Positions 1 to 4,877 of a stretch of 7,226 nt of DNA are shown in pieces; the stretch's first letter is position 1; each line of letters opens with the position of its first letter. Source of the DNA: RGIG5612 sp045604025 (GTDB taxonomy: Bacteria > Bacillota > Clostridia > Lachnospirales > Lachnospiraceae). A program made the translations under genes and the position numbers. The notes under the pieces are model-generated. The model made no database searches and had not been told where the DNA came from. It worked only from the letters and a program-made list of their open reading frames with translations. The stretch lies in assembly GCA_045604025.1 (NCBI GenBank), contig JAZUNG010000149.1:1-7226 (forward strand), given 5' to 3'.

Positions 1-525
1 TATTGCACGGGTTTAAGACCCAAGGAAGCCAGGATGCTCAAGAAAAACGAAGTGGATCTTGAACATGGTGTCCTGAACATTATTGAAACAAAGGGGCATG
101 ACCAGCATTATGTTGCTGTTCATGAGAGCATGATCATCATAATGCGCGAGTACGAGCGGAGAATGGAAGAACTGGTACCGGAAAGGGTATATTTCTTTCC
201 CTGTAAAAAAGATAGTTACAGGTCGAAGGAATGGTTGAGAGAAAACTTTGCAGTTCTTTGGAAAACAGCCAACCCAGCCGCACATGCCATTTCATATGAT
301 TTCCGCCATAATTATGCTACGGTCAATGTCAACAAGTGGCTTGATCTGGGCTTTGATTTTTACGATAAACTTTATTACCTCAGCAAGAGCATGGGGCATT
401 GTAGTGTTGAACATACAAAATACTATTATTCAATAGTGCCCCGCATGTCAGAAATCTTGGAGAACAAGAGCGGAGCGGGCTTTGAGGAACTTGTACCGGA
501 GGTGATGAACGATGAAATCTGGTAA
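1..525 (+). CDS. Tyrosine recombinase/integrase, C-terminal catalytic part (5' end outside window); RitB-like
   Basis: The reading frame is open from base 1, so the gene starts upstream of the window; the ATG at 34 is internal. The visible 174 codons are the catalytic domain of a phage-integrase-type site-specific recombinase, which cuts and rejoins DNA through a tyrosine. Seen: the first catalytic Arg in TGLRPKE (bases 7-27), the beta-strand Lys in ETKG, box II as YDFRH (Tyr where His is most usual, Arg retained), then MGH and the KYYYS block. The middle Tyr of that block lies nine residues after the GH histidine, the normal spacing for the nucleophile. The stop overlaps the next recombinase gene by 14 bp, so the two are probably translationally coupled. 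Tandem overlapping recombinases fit a RIT (recombinases in trio) element, in which this would be the middle gene. That assignment is inferred; the recombinase family itself is clear. Confidence 0.9.
   Translation, partial: YCTGLRPKEARMLKKNEVDLEHGVLNIIETKGHDQHYVAVHESMIIIMREYERRMEELVPERVYFFPCKKDSYRSKEWLRENFAVLWKTANPAAHAISYDFRHNYATVNVNKWLDLGFDFYDKLYYLSKSMGHCSVEHTKYYYSIVPRMSEILENKSGAGFEELVPEVMNDEIW
498..505 (+). promoter_or_regulatory. Ribosome binding site of the second recombinase, inside the first gene
   Basis: GGAGGTGA is a near-perfect match to the anti-Shine-Dalgarno sequence. It lies six bases before the ATG at 512, within the last codons of the preceding recombinase. It fixes the downstream start and shows that the 14-bp overlap is a designed translational coupling, not an annotation artefact. 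Confidence 0.85.
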
Positions 526-1543
526 AGAAGCGAGATTCCTGTCAAAATCCATTTCCGAGTTTATATCGGTGTACGCTCCCGCCCATTTGACCGATAGCGA
601 GAATACTCTGAAATCCTATCAGGCGACATTGAGCAAATATCTTGGTTTTCTCGAGGACGACAAAGGTTTCAATACACAGACTATTTCTGCCGAATGTTTT
701 GAACGACCGATTATAGAAGAATGGATGCGGCACATGAGGAACACAGAGCATCTCTCTCCAGATACATGCAACATCAGGCTCGGTGGATTAAGGACATATT
801 TGAAATATCTTGGCACCAGGGAGGTCAAATATAAGTACTTGTATTCGGAGGCCGTTGATATCCCGTTAATGAAAATCGAAAAGAAAAAAGTGTCTGGGCT
901 GAGCAAAAAAGCAGTAAAGGCATTGATGGCCACACCGAACCAATCCACCTCGACCGGAAGAAGGGATCTTGTATTTATGATAATCGCTTACGGAACAGCA
1001 GCTAGAATGTCAGAAATATTATCTATAAAAGTCGGGCACTTGTTTTTGGAAGGTTCTAAACCTCATGTGACCGTAATTGGAAATGGCAACAAAGTAAGGA
1101 CACTCTATCTTCTCCCTAAAGCTGTCGCTCACATAAGAAAATACCTCAAGACAGCCCATGGCGATAATCCGGATCCGGAAAGATTTCTTTTTTACTCCAG
1201 AAATGGAAGTAAAGAAGAACGGATTAGTTCCAAAGCCATAGAGAAACGTCTACGTATGTATGCAGAAAAAACCCATGAGAAATGCAATGATGTTCCTTTA
1301 GATCTTCATGCACATCAATTCCGCCATGCACGTGCTTCACATTGGCTTGAGGAAGGAATGAATATAGTGGAAATATCCGTTTTGCTTGGTCATGAGCAGC
1401 TGGCAACAACAATGAAATACCTTGATATCAGCACTGAGGAGCAGATGAAAGGACTGGCTACTATGGATGATGAAAACACTGCATCAGTAAGTCGGAAATG
1501 GAAAAAAGCTGATGGTAGTTTAAAGTCTTTACTTAAGCGTTAG
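512..1543 (+). CDS. Tyrosine recombinase/integrase, complete; RitC-like last gene of a recombinase array
   Basis: A 343-residue site-specific recombinase of normal family length. Residues about 10-105 form the SAM-like core-binding domain (EFISVYAPAHLT... to LRTYLKYLG). Residues about 130-315 form the catalytic domain. All catalytic residues are visible: Arg165 in GTAAR, Lys194 in GNGNK, His268 and Arg271 in HQFRH, His294 in LLGHE and nucleophile Tyr303 in MKYLD. The protein should therefore be active unless the element is defective elsewhere. The start is set by the strong ribosome binding site at 498-505. The gene overlaps the preceding recombinase by 14 bp and is followed within 15 bp by the repeat cluster that probably marks the element end. 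This is the layout expected of the last gene of a RIT element. The exact RIT subfamily cannot be decided without the missing first gene. Confidence 0.93.
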   Translation: MKSGKEARFLSKSISEFISVYAPAHLTDSENTLKSYQATLSKYLGFLEDDKGFNTQTISAECFERPIIEEWMRHMRNTEHLSPDTCNIRLGGLRTYLKYLGTREVKYKYLYSEAVDIPLMKIEKKKVSGLSKKAVKALMATPNQSTSTGRRDLVFMIIAYGTAARMSEILSIKVGHLFLEGSKPHVTVIGNGNKVRTLYLLPKAVAHIRKYLKTAHGDNPDPERFLFYSRNGSKEERISSKAIEKRLRMYAEKTHEKCNDVPLDLHAHQFRHARASHWLEEGMNIVEISVLLGHEQLATTMKYLDISTEEQMKGLATMDDENTASVSRKWKKADGSLKSLLKR

Positions 1544-1553
1544 TGCAAAAATA

Positions 1554-1618
1554 AAATCCGAACCTTTTCACTCATAAAACCCAGTGCTTAAGCCGAATAT
1601 GAGAAAAGGTTCGGATTT
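1554..1618. repeat. 16-bp perfect inverted repeat after the recombinase genes; candidate element end
   Basis: AAATCCGAACCTTTTC (1554-1569) is the exact reverse complement of 1603-1618, separated by 33 bases. Inside that gap a further TCAT/ATGA pair (1572-1575 and 1599-1602) and the palindrome GCTTAAGC (1586-1593) occur. Tyrosine recombinase elements carry binding sites of this kind at their ends, and the position just past the last recombinase gene fits. The arms are too far apart to be a simple core crossover site (usually 6-8 bp between arms), so they are more likely accessory or terminal binding repeats. A role as a transcription terminator for the recombinases is less likely because the loop is long and no strong T tract follows. 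Confidence 0.7.
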
Positions 1619-1633
1619 ATCAAAGGTTCGGAT
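1605..1633. repeat. Two direct copies of AAAGGTTCGGAT with 17-bp period
   Basis: The 12-mer AAAGGTTCGGAT occurs at 1605-1616 and again at 1622-1633. The reverse complement of the same word is at 1556-1567, inside the left arm of the inverted repeat. Three copies in 78 bp, one inverted and two direct, are best explained as recombinase-binding sites at the end of the mobile element. The last copy ends five bases before the A6 tract that belongs to the opposing operon's terminator, so the element boundary probably lies at about 1634-1640. Confidence 0.65.
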
Positions 1634-1638
1634 AAAAC

Positions 1639-1683
1639 AAAAAAGGACGTTTACTCTCCGCGAAATGCAGAAAATAAACGTCC
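1639..1683 (-). terminator. Rho-independent terminator of the minus-strand rlmD operon
   Basis: Read on the minus strand, bases 1683-1645 fold into one continuous 17-bp stem with a five-base loop (ATTTC). The outer nine pairs (GGACGTTTA with TAAACGTCC) are Watson-Crick. The inner eight (TTTTCTGC with GCGGAGAG) include three G-U pairs. Six T residues follow at once (1644-1639). The G-U pairs become A-C mismatches in the opposite direction, and no T tract follows there, so the structure is a terminator only for minus-strand transcription. It ends the acyl carrier protein-rlmD transcript and also insulates it from the convergent recombinase genes. Confidence 0.88.
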
Positions 1684-1707
1684 ATAATCAACGTGATATT
1701 CTATTGT

Positions 1708-1853
1708 CTATAAGTCCTCAAGTTTTGTGCCTACAGTGACGAGTTCTATTGCTATGGCCACCCGGACATACTTTTCGAGGCGTTTTCCGCGCTTCGACCA
1801 GTCGGTCTCACCGAAGGTGAAATGCTCGTAAAAGTGCTTAAAATAAAGGATTT
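1708..1853 (-). pseudogene. Start-less 3' remnant of an unrecognised protein gene
   Basis: Between the rlmD stop and the operon terminator the minus strand is open for 48 codons, ending at a TAG at 1708-1710. The frame stays open a further 20 codons into the rlmD 3' end, to a TGA at 1915-1917. The peptide looks protein-like: a hydrophobic/aromatic stretch (LYFKHFYEHF), a basic segment (DWSKRGKRLEKYVRV), a helical AIAIELV and a charged end (GTKLEDL). There is no ATG or TTG, and the only GTG is well inside, so it cannot be a complete gene. I do not recognise the family. It is probably the C-terminal end of a gene whose 5' part was lost by deletion next to rlmD, or a tail once joined to another reading frame. 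It could also be a chance open frame, though the composition argues mildly against that. Confidence 0.45.
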
Positions 1854-3263
1854 CTACGAGTTCAACTTTTGTAGCAACACTATAGTCTCGATGTGAACAG
1901 TATGTGGGAACATGTCAACCGGTGTGGCTTCGATCAGTTTATACTTTTCGCTGAGTATTTTTATATCTCTCGCCAGTGTGGCACTGTCGCAGCTGACATA
2001 GACTATCCTGTCAGGCTCTACCGAAAGAATTGCATCCAGCAGCGCTCTATCACAGCCCTTACGGGGTGGATCGACCACAACAACGTCCGGAGCTGACGCC
2101 ATTTCCTTCACCATCCTGGGGAATACTTCTTCAGAAGCACCGCAGTAGAAGCTGGCATTGTCTATATGGTTGAGTCGGGCATTATCAATGGCATTGTCAA
2201 TTGCCGCGGGTACTATCTCTACTCCATAAACCTTCCGCGCCTGTCTGGCCAGGAACAGTGAGATGGTTCCTATCCCGCAGTACAGATCCCAGACGGTTTC
2301 TTTTCCGGTCAGACCGGCATACTCCAGAGCCTTGTCATATAGTCTCTTCGTCTGTACCGGGTTCACCTGGAAAAACGACAGCGGCGATATACGGAACGTG
2401 AGGTCCCCTATCCTGTCTTCGATATACGGTTGCCCGTACAGGCAAATGACCTCATCTCCCAGTATCACATTGGTGTTTTTCTTATTTATGTTCAGACAGA
2501 TACTGCTGATATCCGGAAAGGTCCCGGTCAGTTCCTGAACCAGTTCTGCTTCTGCATTTCCAAAACTGCCGTTCAGATGGTCGCCGTTGATCACCAGACA
2601 TACCAGATTCTTCCCGGTATATGTGCCTGTTCTGATCAGTATATGCCTTAACAACCCCGTGCCGCTCTCTTCCTGATAAACCGAAATGCCATGCTTCTGG
2701 GCAAATCTTCTCAGCACTGCAAGTATCCGGTCTGCGACCTCCGCAGATACCGGGCATTTTTCCGCGGCAACTATATAATGTGTCCTTCCGGCATAGAAGC
2801 CAGTCACTACACGCCCTGCCGCATCCTGTCCGACAGGAAACTGCACTTTGTTCCGGAAATGCACCGGGATGATTCGGCCATCACTGCATGAAAAATCATC
2901 TGCCTGCATACCAATGATCGGGCGGAATATAAAATCTTCCTGTCCTCCTATCCTCTGCAGGTTGCTCAGGACCTGTCTCTCCTTGAACTCCAGCTGTTTT
3001 TTGTAATCCAGCTGCATGAGCTGGCATCCGCCGCATCTGGCTGCATGCTGACAGACCGGCTCGGTTCTGTATGGTGAAGGCGAGATGACCTCAAGCGTCT
3101 TGGCAAATCCATAGCCCTTGTTCATCTTCGTGATGACTGCGCTGACCTCGTCTCCCGGCAGAGCATCTTTGACAAAAAAGGCATAGCCATCCGATCTGCC
3201 TATGCCTTCTCCATTTGTGCCGATATCAGTGATCTTCAGTGTGATCCGGTCGTTTTTCTTCAA
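1854..3263 (-). CDS. rlmD: 23S rRNA (uracil-C5)-methyltransferase RlmD/RlmCD (TrmA/RumA family)
   Basis: SAM-dependent enzyme that makes 5-methyluridine in 23S rRNA (U1939 in RlmD; U747 and U1939 in the Bacillus dual enzyme RlmCD). Which specificity applies here cannot be read from the sequence. Positions count from the upstream TTG at 3269. An N-terminal TRAM RNA-binding domain spans about 1-62. The [4Fe-4S] cysteines are Cys73, Cys79, Cys82 and Cys172. The substrate/SAM region FFQVNP is at 299-304, SAM motif DLYCGIGT at 328-335, DPPRKG at 400-405, nucleophile Cys427 in YVSCDSATLARD, and catalytic Glu461 in HIET. Everything expected is present and the length is normal. Two in-frame TTG codons compete as start (3269 and 3263). 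The ribosome binding site leaves eight bases before 3263 but only two before 3269, so 3263 (MKKNDRIT) is preferred. The gene follows the acyl carrier protein gene closely and is the last intact gene of the operon. Confidence 0.95.
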   Translation of the reverse strand: MKKNDRITLKITDIGTNGEGIGRSDGYAFFVKDALPGDEVSAVITKMNKGYGFAKTLEVISPSPYRTEPVCQHAARCGGCQLMQLDYKKQLEFKERQVLSNLQRIGGQEDFIFRPIIGMQADDFSCSDGRIIPVHFRNKVQFPVGQDAAGRVVTGFYAGRTHYIVAAEKCPVSAEVADRILAVLRRFAQKHGISVYQEESGTGLLRHILIRTGTYTGKNLVCLVINGDHLNGSFGNAEAELVQELTGTFPDISSICLNINKKNTNVILGDEVICLYGQPYIEDRIGDLTFRISPLSFFQVNPVQTKRLYDKALEYAGLTGKETVWDLYCGIGTISLFLARQARKVYGVEIVPAAIDNAIDNARLNHIDNASFYCGASEEVFPRMVKEMASAPDVVVVDPPRKGCDRALLDAILSVEPDRIVYVSCDSATLARDIKILSEKYKLIEATPVDMFPHTVHIETIVLLQKLNS

Positions 3264-3270
3264 ACTCAAT

Positions 3271-3277
3271 TCCCCTT
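3271..3277 (-). promoter_or_regulatory. Ribosome binding site that decides the rlmD start
   Basis: AAGGGGA on the minus strand overlaps the stop codon of the acyl carrier protein gene. The distance from its G run is two bases to the first in-frame TTG (3269) and eight bases to the second (3263). The second is in the normal range, so it is the likely start codon. The overlap with the upstream stop suggests reinitiation or coupled translation. Confidence 0.7.
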
Positions 3278-3509
3278 ATATGCTGGCCTCGATAGCATCG
3301 ATCACATCGCCTACGGTTTCGAATTTGCTCAGATCATAGTTTGAAAAATCAATGCCAAATTCATCTTCCAGTGCAACAGCCATATACAAAAGCGATATGG
3401 AACTCATGTCCAGATCTTCCTTCAGGCTGGATTCACGCGTAAGCGAATCTACATCTATACTCTCATCAAATCCCTTAAGAATGTCTCTTAATTTCTGTTC
3501 AATATCCAT
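3276..3509 (-). CDS. Acyl carrier protein with non-canonical SSI motif
   Basis: A 77-residue acidic four-helix carrier protein of normal ACP length. The region EDLDMSSISLLYMAVALEDEFGID aligns with the ACP core that usually reads EDLGADSLD...ALEEEFG. The phosphopantetheine would attach at Ser37; the usual Asp-Ser-Leu is Ser-Ser-Ile here. The C-terminal TVGDVIDAIEASI matches the ACP helix IV. ATG at 3507-3509 is preceded by AAGGGGA with ten bases between. A promoter lies just upstream, and rlmD follows closely downstream. The main fatty acid synthesis acpP normally sits with fab genes and has DSL, so this is more likely a dedicated second ACP. Its probable partners are the ligase and acyltransferases upstream, as judged from position only. 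Confidence 0.9.
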   Translation of the reverse strand: MDIEQKLRDILKGFDESIDVDSLTRESSLKEDLDMSSISLLYMAVALEDEFGIDFSNYDLSKFETVGDVIDAIEASI

Positions 3510-3540
3510 TTATTTAAGTCCCCTTCATCAATTCTTTTTC

Positions 3541-3569
3541 ATTATATCAGACGCATTCTTGCAATGCAA
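3541..3569 (-). promoter_or_regulatory. Sigma-A-type promoter for the acyl carrier protein-rlmD operon
   Basis: On the minus strand a perfect -10 TATAAT (3546-3541) lies 17 bases after TTGCAT (3569-3564), which keeps the TTG of the -35 consensus. The spacing is optimal and the start codon lies about 30 bases beyond the -10. The -35 overlaps the small palindrome TTGCA-T-TGCAA (3559-3569), a possible operator half-site pair. This shows that the carrier protein and rlmD can be transcribed apart from the upstream acyltransferase genes, though readthrough from them is also possible because no strong terminator is seen in the 103-bp gap. Confidence 0.7.
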
Positions 3570-3612
3570 AACTGACAGGATCCTTACCCCATTGCACTCG
3601 CCCTGTGACCAG

Positions 3613-4245
3613 TCATTTCACGCCTGCATACTCCATACACTCTTTCATCCGATCATCGTAGCTCTGAAGCAGTATCTCCAGGTCCTTTTTCCCCGGAAGA
3701 GCTCTGCTCACATAGTACCTCACTGCGATCGGCTCTCCGAACACGACCCTGTGCCTTTGCCAGAAGTGTTCTCTCTTGATGATATATGCCGGTACAATGG
3801 TTGCCCCGGCCATGGCTGCTATCAGCATGACGCCGCCCTTGAATTCGCCTCCGGTTATATGCCCCTGCGGAAACATGCCCAGAAGATATCCTTCTTTCAG
3901 CACCTCGGCACATCTCTTGATCGCCTGAAGGTCTGCTATAGTTCTGTCGATCTTTATACAGCCCGCACCTGTAAGAAGCCATCCCTTGAATCCGCTCATG
4001 ATCTCTTCACTGGCAGTATAGAAGAACCTTCTGTTCCAGAATGACGCATTCAAGATAAATGGATCGGAGAACCCCTGATGATTTGCCGCTACCAGTCCTC
4101 CTCTGATGCCTGAAATGGTTTTTTTATCAGATTTTCCCGGAATATATATTTTTTTGACTCTGTAGAACAGGATAAGGGGAGCGAGCAGGACTCGTCCCGC
4201 GTCCATCGTTATCTTATTCCACAAGGTTGTTCTGTGCTCTGTCAT
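3613..4245 (-). CDS. PlsC-family glycerophospholipid acyltransferase, second of two, with FPQG motif
   Basis: A 210-residue membrane-associated acyltransferase of the LPLAT/AGPAT family, which moves an acyl chain from acyl-ACP or acyl-CoA to a glycerolipid acceptor. Motif I NHQGFSD (His56, Asp61) is intact. Motif II is near GCIKIDR (95-101). Motif III reads FPQGHITG (125-132), where the family normally has FPEG, so the acceptor-binding Glu is Gln127. Motif IV is TIVPAY (149-154). A hydrophobic N-terminal segment (VLLAPLILFY, 19-28) should hold it to the membrane. The ATG overlaps the stop of the preceding acyltransferase by 4 bp (ATGA), so translation is coupled. Acceptor and donor are not determined by the sequence. 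The Glu-to-Gln change may alter acceptor choice or reduce activity. Confidence 0.88.
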   Translation of the reverse strand: MTEHRTTLWNKITMDAGRVLLAPLILFYRVKKIYIPGKSDKKTISGIRGGLVAANHQGFSDPFILNASFWNRRFFYTASEEIMSGFKGWLLTGAGCIKIDRTIADLQAIKRCAEVLKEGYLLGMFPQGHITGGEFKGGVMLIAAMAGATIVPAYIIKREHFWQRHRVVFGEPIAVRYYVSRALPGKKDLEILLQSYDDRMKECMEYAGVK

Positions 4246-4877
4246 TTTGCGTTCTTCTGGCGCTCCAGTTCGCTTTCCAGTTCCAGTATCCTGCGCAGCA
4301 GGATATCGTTCAGCTGCTGGATCTCTTCCTTTGACGGATTTTCAGACTGGCAGTGATCTCTCAGACGGATCCTCTTTCCTATCATCACGCTGACATGCTG
4401 TTTGCCAAAATACTTCCCATCCGTATATACCGGAACTATCTCAGCGTCTGCGCCAAGGGCTATCATCACACAACTGTGAGTGAATCTGGACATTTTTCCG
4501 TTCCTCGGAAGCTGCCCTTCGGGGAATATACCTATCCTCTCACCTTTCTTCAGCAACTGTATGCATTCCTCTATAAATGAGAAATCGTATGTGGTCCTGT
4601 TGACTCTGACGCATCCAAGAGATTTCAGGAGCCAGCTCATAAATGCTCCCTTCTCGTAGATGACCTCAGCTATCAGGAAATGTATGGTCGATCTGAAAAA
4701 CATGACCAGATACATCATGAAATCCCAGAGGGATTTATGATTGCTCATCAATATGGTTCCCGGAGGGATGACGGGCCCCTGCGCATCTCTGTCCTCATAG
4801 TATATCTTCCACCTGAAGAGAAGCTTGGCGACAGGGTAACCGGTCAGTTTTGTAAAATATAAAAATGGTCTGTTCAT
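4242..4877 (-). CDS. PlsC-family 1-acylglycerol-phosphate acyltransferase-like, first of two
   Basis: A 211-residue member of the LPLAT/AGPAT family acting at the inner face of the membrane. Motif I is NHKSLWD (His47, Asp52). The block GCVRVNR (88-94) matches motif II. Motif III FPEGQLPR (118-125) has the canonical Glu120, and motif IV is EIVPVY (146-151). The last 30 or so residues (KEEIQQLNDILLRRILELESELERQ) are charged and heptad-like, suggesting a short coiled coil that could pair with a partner. Both ends overlap neighbours by 4 bp: its ATG sits in the stop of the ligase gene and its TGA in the start of the second acyltransferase. The three proteins are therefore made together. It is the more canonical of the two acyltransferases. 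A role in phosphatidic acid synthesis or lysophospholipid re-acylation is possible; the true acceptor is unknown. Confidence 0.9.
   Translation of the reverse strand: MNRPFLYFTKLTGYPVAKLLFRWKIYYEDRDAQGPVIPPGTILMSNHKSLWDFMMYLVMFFRSTIHFLIAEVIYEKGAFMSWLLKSLGCVRVNRTTYDFSFIEECIQLLKKGERIGIFPEGQLPRNGKMSRFTHSCVMIALGADAEIVPVYTDGKYFGKQHVSVMIGKRIRLRDHCQSENPSKEEIQQLNDILLRRILELESELERQKNAK

Noticed and set aside
1554..1618. Rho-independent terminator for the recombinase genes
   Set aside because: The stem is long, but the loop is 33 bases and the sequence after the right arm is not a T tract. A recombinase-binding repeat is more likely.
1554..1633. CRISPR-like repeat array
   Set aside because: There are only three 12-bp copies, one inverted, with no regular spacers and no cas genes.
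1854..1880. Programmed -1 frameshift joining rlmD to the downstream remnant
   Set aside because: The local sequence CTA-CAA-AAG is not a canonical slippery heptamer, rlmD already has its complete catalytic C-terminus, and no stimulatory structure is evident. A remnant is simpler.
3570..3606. Weak hairpin (ACAGG/CCTGT) as a terminator after the second acyltransferase
   Set aside because: The arms are only 5-6 bp with a 22-base loop and just four T residues nearby; this is not enough to call a terminator.
3352..4044. Long plus-strand open frame of 230 codons
   Set aside because: It lies antisense to the ACP gene, the promoter gap and a clear PlsC acyltransferase. It has no recognisable motif and its composition looks like a shadow of the real genes.
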